A stretch of 35,809 nt of DNA from a virus. The stretch lies in IMG/VR virus record IMGVR_UViG_3300042864_002600, positions 1 through 35,809 of that record; one strand, written 5' to 3'. Below are positions 31,670-35,809 of this stretch, piece after piece (the first letter of the stretch is position 1; every line of letters begins with the position of its first letter). The translations under genes were made by a program, and so were the position numbers. Below the pieces are notes generated by a model, which was given only the letters and a program-made list of their open reading frames with translations, was not told the origin of the DNA and did no database searches.

Positions 31670-33550
31670 ATGGGAAAAATTATAGGCATTGACTTGGGAA
31701 CCACAAATTCATGTGTGGCAGTCATGGAAAATGGAGAACCCATCGTTATCACAAACAGCGAGGGTAAGAGAACAACACCATCAATCATTGGGTTTACAGG
31801 TGATGGGGACAGAAAAATTGGAGACCCGGCAAAGCGTCAGGCGGTTACAAACCCCGACAAAACCGTACACTCCATAAAGCGTTTCATGGGAAGTACTTAC
31901 GATGAAACAAAGAAAGAAGGTAAGCGAGTTCCTTACAAAGTTGTGAAGGGTGACGGTGGGACACCACGAGTTCAAATCAACGATAAAAAGTATTCACCGC
32001 AAGAAATTTCTGCGATGGTACTTCAGAAGATGAAACAAACCGCAGAGGACTACCTCGGAGAGGAAGTAACAGAAGCGGTAATTACAGTACCGGCATACTT
32101 CAACGATGCTCAGCGTCAGGCGACAAAAGAAGCGGGTGAAATTGCAGGTCTTACTGTAAAGCGTATCATTAATGAACCAACCGCTGCAGCACTTGCTTAC
32201 GGTCTTGACAAGAAGACTCAAGACATGAAGATTGTAGTGTTTGACTGTGGTGGTGGTACTCACGATGTATCAGTACTTGAACTCGGTGATGGTGTATTTG
32301 AAGTGTTGTCAACTGATGGTGATACTCACCTCGGTGGTGATGACTTCGACCAAGCAATCATTGACTGGCTTGTAAGTGAGTTTAAAGATGAAAATGGTTT
32401 GGATTTGACTCAAGACCCAATGGCTCTTCAGCGTCTTCGTGAAGGGGCTGAGAAGGCTAAAATTGAGTTGTCATCTTCACCTTCGACTGAGATTAACCTC
32501 CCTTACATTATGCCAGTTGATGGTATTCCAAAACACTTGGTTCGTAACTTGACTAAGGCTAAGTTTGAACAACTTGTTGATAGTCTTGTACAAAGAACAA
32601 TTGCTCCTTGTAAAACGGCATTGAAAAATGCTGGACTCAACACTTCTGACATTGACGAAGTAATCTTGGTTGGAGGTTCAACACGAATTCCAGCAATTCA
32701 AGAAGCAGTTAAGAAGTTCTTTGGTAAGGACCCATCCAAAGGTGTAAACCCTGATGAAGTTGTAGCACTCGGGGCGGCAATCCAAGGTGGTGTACTCGGT
32801 GGTGATGTAAAAGATGTTCTTCTTTTGGATGTAACACCACTTTCACTTGGTATTGAAACGATGGGTGGAGTATTCACAAAGCTCATCAATGCTAATACCA
32901 CAATTCCAACCAAGCAGTCACAAGTGTTCTCAACCGCAGTTGACAATCAACCATCGGTTGAAATCCACGTACTCCAAGGAGAGCGTTCAATGGCGAAAGA
33001 CAACCGTTCAATTGGAAGATTTATGTTGGATAGTATTCCACCAGCGATGAGAGGTATTCCTCAGATTGAAGTAACCTTTGACATTGATGCAAACGGTATC
33101 ATTAATGTATCAGCAATGGATAAGGCTACCAACAAACAACAATCAATTAGAATTGAATCATCTTCAGGACTTTCAAAAGAAGAAATTGAACGTATGAAAC
33201 AAGAAGCTGAAATGAATGCTGACGCTGACAAGAAAGCAAAAGAAGATGTTGAAACAATTAATCAGGCTGACTCAACAATCTTTAACATTGAGAAATCAAT
33301 GAAAGAAATGGAAGAGAAAATGACTGAAGAAGAAAAAACAAACATTACTTCTGAACTTTCAGAGTTGAAGGAAGCTCATTCTTCTAAAGATGTGGAAAAA
33401 ATCAAAGAGACTATGGAAAAAGTTAATGAAAGTTTCCAAGCAGTATCAATGAGATTGTACACTGAGTCTCAATCATCGGCTCAAACTGAAGAAGTAACAG
33501 AGGACAGTGAGGTAACAGATGTTGACTTCGAAGAAGTTGAAGCCAAGTAA
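31670..33550 (+). CDS. dnaK: Hsp70 chaperone DnaK, full length
   Basis: A 626-residue Hsp70. The N-terminal GIDLGTTNS, the phosphate loop region around residues 192-199, [14 protein letters not shown] and the substrate-binding domain ([16 protein letters not shown]) are all present, and the C-terminus ends [10 protein letters not shown] in the usual acidic tail. It should be catalytically complete. Residues 193 and 198 are Cys and His (DCGGGTHD) where most bacterial DnaK have Leu and Phe. Codon use is visibly more G/C-rich than in neighbours (CGT, CTC and GGT codons), as expected for a highly expressed or recently acquired gene. With DnaJ in this window it makes two parts of the DnaK system; GrpE is not seen. 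Confidence 0.97.
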   Translation: MGKIIGIDLGTTNSCVAVMENGEPIVITNSEGKRTTPSIIGFTGDGDRKIGDPAKRQAVTNPDKTVHSIKRFMGSTYDETKKEGKRVPYKVVKGDGGTPRVQINDKKYSPQEISAMVLQKMKQTAEDYLGEEVTEAVITVPAYFNDAQRQATKEAGEIAGLTVKRIINEPTAAALAYGLDKKTQDMKIVVFDCGGGTHDVSVLELGDGVFEVLSTDGDTHLGGDDFDQAIIDWLVSEFKDENGLDLTQDPMALQRLREGAEKAKIELSSSPSTEINLPYIMPVDGIPKHLVRNLTKAKFEQLVDSLVQRTIAPCKTALKNAGLNTSDIDEVILVGGSTRIPAIQEAVKKFFGKDPSKGVNPDEVVALGAAIQGGVLGGDVKDVLLLDVTPLSLGIETMGGVFTKLINANTTIPTKQSQVFSTAVDNQPSVEIHVLQGERSMAKDNRSIGRFMLDSIPPAMRGIPQIEVTFDIDANGIINVSAMDKATNKQQSIRIESSSGLSKEEIERMKQEAEMNADADKKAKEDVETINQADSTIFNIEKSMKEMEEKMTEEEKTNITSELSELKEAHSSKDVEKIKETMEKVNESFQAVSMRLYTESQSSAQTEEVTEDSEVTDVDFEEVEAK

Positions 33551-33571
33551 TCAAAAAAATCAATTTAAAGA

Positions 33572-33597
33572 ACCCGTCTTTATGGCGGGTTTTTTTA
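33572..33597 (+). terminator. rho-independent terminator
   Basis: ACCCG / CGGGT stem with a TCTTTATGG loop and a T7-T8 tail. It ends dnaK. Confidence 0.85.
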
Positions 33598-33605
33598 TTG
33601 TTAGT

Positions 33606-33615
33606 AATATTTATT
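33606..33615 (+). promoter_or_regulatory. AATATTTATT promoter-like element
   Basis: AATATTTATT, 13 nt before ATG 33629, right after the dnaK terminator. Confidence 0.6.
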
Positions 33616-33628
33616 AAAAAAACAAATT

Positions 33629-33907
33629 ATGAAAAAAGTAATCAGACTAACAGAATCAGACTTAACTAGAATAGTTAAAAGAGTATTAATGGAACAAGAA
33701 ACTAATCCAGTTGACCAAGTAATTACTTGTTTAGCATCACAGGAGCCACCAATAGATGTTCCCGCAGGTTGTATTGCAGTTGTTAATAAACTTATGGCCA
33801 AACAATCACCAACATTTGGTGAAATGACGGATTGTGGAATGGATGCTACCGGTATTTTAATTACTAATGGACCTAAAATTTTGGAATGTGCTAGTAAAAT
33901 AAGTTAA
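33629..33907 (+). CDS. candidate virion protein with canonical N-terminal motif (92 aa)
   Basis: A 92-residue protein. MKKVIRLTESDLTRIVKRVL is the clearest version of the shared N-terminal motif, with a basic helix and an LTE-S site. I recall the same start on many proteins of uncultured large phages. Residues 25-92 contain four Cys (CLAS, GCIA, DCGM, ECAS) in a small helical body. No enzymatic motif. First of a pair with the alpha/beta-hydrolase-like gene. Confidence 0.7.
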   Translation: MKKVIRLTESDLTRIVKRVLMEQETNPVDQVITCLASQEPPIDVPAGCIAVVNKLMAKQSPTFGEMTDCGMDATGILITNGPKILECASKIS

Positions 33908-33933
33908 GGTGTTGGCCAATAATTAATTAATCC

Positions 33934-33942
33934 GTAATTTAT
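33934..33942 (+). promoter_or_regulatory. TAATTTATT promoter-like element
   Basis: TAATTTATT, 6 nt before ATG 33949. The weakest match of the series. Confidence 0.3.
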
Positions 33943-33948
33943 TAAAAA

Positions 33949-34773
33949 ATGGGGAAAAGAATTGTTATTTCTGAACAAGAAAAAAAAGACATCAAGGATA
34001 TGTACAACCTTAACGAGGACTGGATTGATGATGTAGTTGGTTTTATAAAAAAGGCAGGAAAGAAAATCAAAAGTTACTTTACTAGTAAAGATGGTAAAGA
34101 TTTAAGTGATGATGACATCAAAAAGAAGATGTCAGATATGGATGACAAAGAAAAGGAAGAGTTTAAAAAAGAAGTTGGATATAAAGATGAAAGAAAGTCA
34201 TCTAAAAAAGAGAAAAGTTCAGAAAGCGGAAAATGGGTTACTGAGGGACGATATTGTTATTATATACCAGATGGTTACAGAGGTTATAAGGCTCACCTTT
34301 TGATTTGTGGAAATGATACAACGGCTTCAAGACCAACTAATGAAAATTATAAGTCAAACATAAGAAAGCCATCAGATATGATTTTTGTTATGACTGATTA
34401 TAAAAATAGTATATCAGCTGCAGAATCTTGGATTAATAATAAATTCGACGCTGAGGTAACATCCATTGCTGGATTTTCAGCTGGCGGATTAAAGGTATGG
34501 CCCGAAGCGGGGAATCTATCGTATAAGATTATAGGACTTATAGACCCATCCACTCCTGAAAAATATTCATACGAAAATAAGTTTGATGACTTTGGAAAAA
34601 ATACAGTATTAGTTTGTAACCCAAATAACTGGGGAAGTATTCCAAATTATAAGAGTAATCTATCTGAGTATTGTAGTCACGAAAAAGAAAGTAAGGGTAA
34701 GATTATTTGTAAGAGTACTTCACATCATGACCAACTTGGAGTTTTTTATTCAAGATTTTCATCGAATTTGTAA
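33949..34773 (+). CDS. alpha/beta-hydrolase-like candidate virion-cargo protein
   Basis: A 274-residue protein. N-terminus MGKRIVISEQEKKDIKDMYN, with ISE-Q as protease-site fit, then a lysine/aspartate-rich low-complexity stretch (to about residue 95). The C-terminal domain has the nucleophile elbow G-F-S-A-G at 175-179 (S177), an Asp at 199 (GLIDPSTPE) and His at 259-260 (TSHHDQLGV), the order Ser-Asp-His of an alpha/beta-hydrolase. The family is not recognised; esterase, peptidase and lipase activity are possible. The domain arrangement suggests a hydrolase packaged in the head through its N-terminal tag. Confidence 0.65.
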   Translation: MGKRIVISEQEKKDIKDMYNLNEDWIDDVVGFIKKAGKKIKSYFTSKDGKDLSDDDIKKKMSDMDDKEKEEFKKEVGYKDERKSSKKEKSSESGKWVTEGRYCYYIPDGYRGYKAHLLICGNDTTASRPTNENYKSNIRKPSDMIFVMTDYKNSISAAESWINNKFDAEVTSIAGFSAGGLKVWPEAGNLSYKIIGLIDPSTPEKYSYENKFDDFGKNTVLVCNPNNWGSIPNYKSNLSEYCSHEKESKGKIICKSTSHHDQLGVFYSRFSSNL

Positions 34774-34779
34774 AAAAAA

Positions 34780-34810
34780 TTTGGAGGATTGGGATTTCGC
34801 CGTATATTTG
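34780..34810 (+). promoter_or_regulatory. Bacteroidota-type promoter
   Basis: TTTG at 34780-34783, 19-nt spacer, TATATTTG at 34803-34810. The start codon at 34836 leaves a leader of about 22 nt, unlike the 4-nt spacing elsewhere. Confidence 0.8.
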
Positions 34811-34835
34811 TACTCACAAATAAACAATACCCCAT

Positions 34836-35585
34836 ATGATAACACTCCAAGAACTCCAATCAGTAACCCCTTCAGTTTTCAACACTCAAAAAGCTCAGAA
34901 GCTTTCTGACAAGTACACAGTAGTACCAACCATTGATGTAGTAAATCAATTTATGCAAGCAGGTTGGGAAGTGGCAAGTGCAAAGCAAGTAGGACAAGGT
35001 GTTTACGGAAAACACTCAGTTCGTCTCCGTAACTCAGAACTCCCAAAGGTAGGCGACTCTCTACTTGAGGCAATCATCACCAACTCTCACGACGGACGTA
35101 CCAAACTCCAAGTAGGAGCAGGACTGTACCGACTTGTATGTTCAAACGGTCTTGTGGTACCGGTGCAAGAATTGGTTAATATTAACCAACGTCATATGAA
35201 CATTCAGATGGACGAGGTTAACCAAATCACAGAGAAGTTCATTCAGATATCACCAATCATTGAGCGTTCAGTGAACCGAATGATGGACGTGAAAATGGAC
35301 ACAGAGAAGAAGATTGACTTCGCAACCAAGGCACTTGGCATCCGTTGGAAAAACACAGAGGACATCTCAACTCTAACACTTGAGACAATCATCAACCCTC
35401 TCCGTGACGGTGATGTTGAAAGTAACTTGTGGACAACATTCAACGTAGTTCAGGAGAAGTTGATTCGCGGGGGATTTGTTAAACAACAAGGTCGCAATGT
35501 CCGTACAGTGAAACCAATTACTTCACTCAACATGGACACAATGATTAACCAAAAGTTGTGGGAACTTGCTGAGACCTTCATCTAA
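34836..35585 (+). CDS. DUF932 family phage/plasmid protein
   Basis: A 249-residue protein. VVPTIDVVNQFMQAGWEVAS, GKHSVRLRNSELPKVGDSLL, ITNSHDGRTKLQVGAGLYRL and VCSNGLVV are typical of DUF932, widespread in phages and plasmids and of unknown function. Its codon use is more G/C-rich than its neighbours (CGT, CTC and GAC codons), as in dnaK, hinting at high expression. It has a strong promoter upstream and a shared terminator after it. Confidence 0.85.
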   Translation: MITLQELQSVTPSVFNTQKAQKLSDKYTVVPTIDVVNQFMQAGWEVASAKQVGQGVYGKHSVRLRNSELPKVGDSLLEAIITNSHDGRTKLQVGAGLYRLVCSNGLVVPVQELVNINQRHMNIQMDEVNQITEKFIQISPIIERSVNRMMDVKMDTEKKIDFATKALGIRWKNTEDISTLTLETIINPLRDGDVESNLWTTFNVVQEKLIRGGFVKQQGRNVRTVKPITSLNMDTMINQKLWELAETFI

Positions 35586-35595
35586 TTAAAACAAA

Positions 35596-35621
35596 GTGGG
35601 GTGTCGATACGGACACCCCAC
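35596..35621. terminator. bidirectional terminator between DUF932 and the holin gene
   Basis: A 10-bp perfect stem GTGGGGTGTC / GACACCCCAC with a GATACG loop, between two convergent stops. T/A tracts on either side are short. Confidence 0.75.
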
Positions 35622-35644
35622 CTTTAAAATTAGGTTAGACTATT

Positions 35645-35809
35645 TTATTTGTTTGACAAAATAGACCATACTGTTCCTACGAAAGTTACAGTCATACCAA
35701 CAATATCCATAATTTGTCCTTCAGATGCTAAACCTTTAGCAACTAAAATACCACCGATAAAAGTTAAACCGTGTCTAACTAAACCTAAAATTTGTTCTCT
35801 TTGTACCAT
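35645..35809 (-). CDS. small holin-like membrane protein (Pam3-gp28-like)
   Basis: A 54-residue frame whose ATG is the last three bases of the window. MVQREQILGLVRHGLTFIGG and VAKGLASEGQ, then VGMTVTFVGTVWSILSNK: two hydrophobic helices separated by a short polar turn. The pattern fits the Pam3-gp28-type putative holins as I remember them. It would permeabilise the inner membrane for lysis. If the gene extends past the window, the N-terminus could be longer, but a Met start here gives a complete protein. Confidence 0.75.
   Translation of the reverse strand: MVQREQILGLVRHGLTFIGGILVAKGLASEGQIMDIVGMTVTFVGTVWSILSNK

Overview
The window looks like part of a large double-stranded DNA phage that infects a Bacteroidota (flavobacterium-like) host. 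The evidence is: dense, AT-rich, mostly short genes on both strands; phage families (DUF932, DUF3310, DUF5856, a Pam3-gp28-like holin, a lytic transglycosylase, three stand-alone DNA methyltransferases); Bacteroidota-type promoters (TTG, about 20 nt, TAnnTTTG); almost no Shine-Dalgarno sites; and Bacteroidota-style secreted or outer-membrane proteins. The standard genetic code fits. No integrase, CRISPR array, insertion sequence or rRNA was seen.

Layout. 1-3.4 kb: small hypothetical genes, a J-domain chaperone (DnaJ) and two possible structural proteins. 3.4-9.3 kb: an outer-membrane beta-barrel protein, two adenine methyltransferases and a leucine-rich-repeat protein. 9.3-12.4 kb: a five-gene overlapping operon with a PcfJ-like protein, thioredoxin and glutaredoxin. 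12.4-16.8 kb: large acidic proteins, two tiny Cys/Gly peptides and twin terminators. 16.8-18.4 kb: small genes, DUF3310 and a third methyltransferase. 18.4-21.6 kb: an operon of a small acidic protein, a ferritin-like protein and a DHH phosphoesterase, then a transglycosylase and a DUF192 protein on the minus strand. 21.6-23.2 kb: a Nudix hydrolase, then about 1.1 kb without genes that carries three tandem promoters, a giant structured RNA of roughly 890 nt, an initiator-type tRNA-Met and one strong terminator. 23.2-27.2 kb: a glycosyltransferase, small genes, a possible nuclease and a metallophosphoesterase. 27.3-30 kb: a histidine kinase, response regulator and coiled-coil membrane protein operon. 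30-35.8 kb: small secreted proteins, DnaK, two further candidate virion-cargo proteins (one an alpha/beta-hydrolase-like protein), DUF932 and a holin.

Three patterns tie the window together. First, the ncRNA-tRNA transcription unit resembles in size and setting the ornate large phage RNAs (GOLLD/ROOL type). Second, about eleven otherwise unrelated proteins share a short N-terminal helix that contains or ends near hydrophobic-x-Glu followed by Ala, Ser, Asn or Gln. That is the form of a T4-type capsid-targeting peptide cut by a prohead protease, so these proteins may be packaged in the virion. Third, there are two promoter types. Host-like TAnnTTTG sites often sit exactly 4 nt before ATG, which predicts leaderless mRNAs, and precede DNA-modification and other non-virion genes. 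A TATATTTATA-like motif precedes most of the candidate virion-cargo genes and may be the late promoter.

All functional assignments come from reading sequence by eye. No database search or folding program was run.
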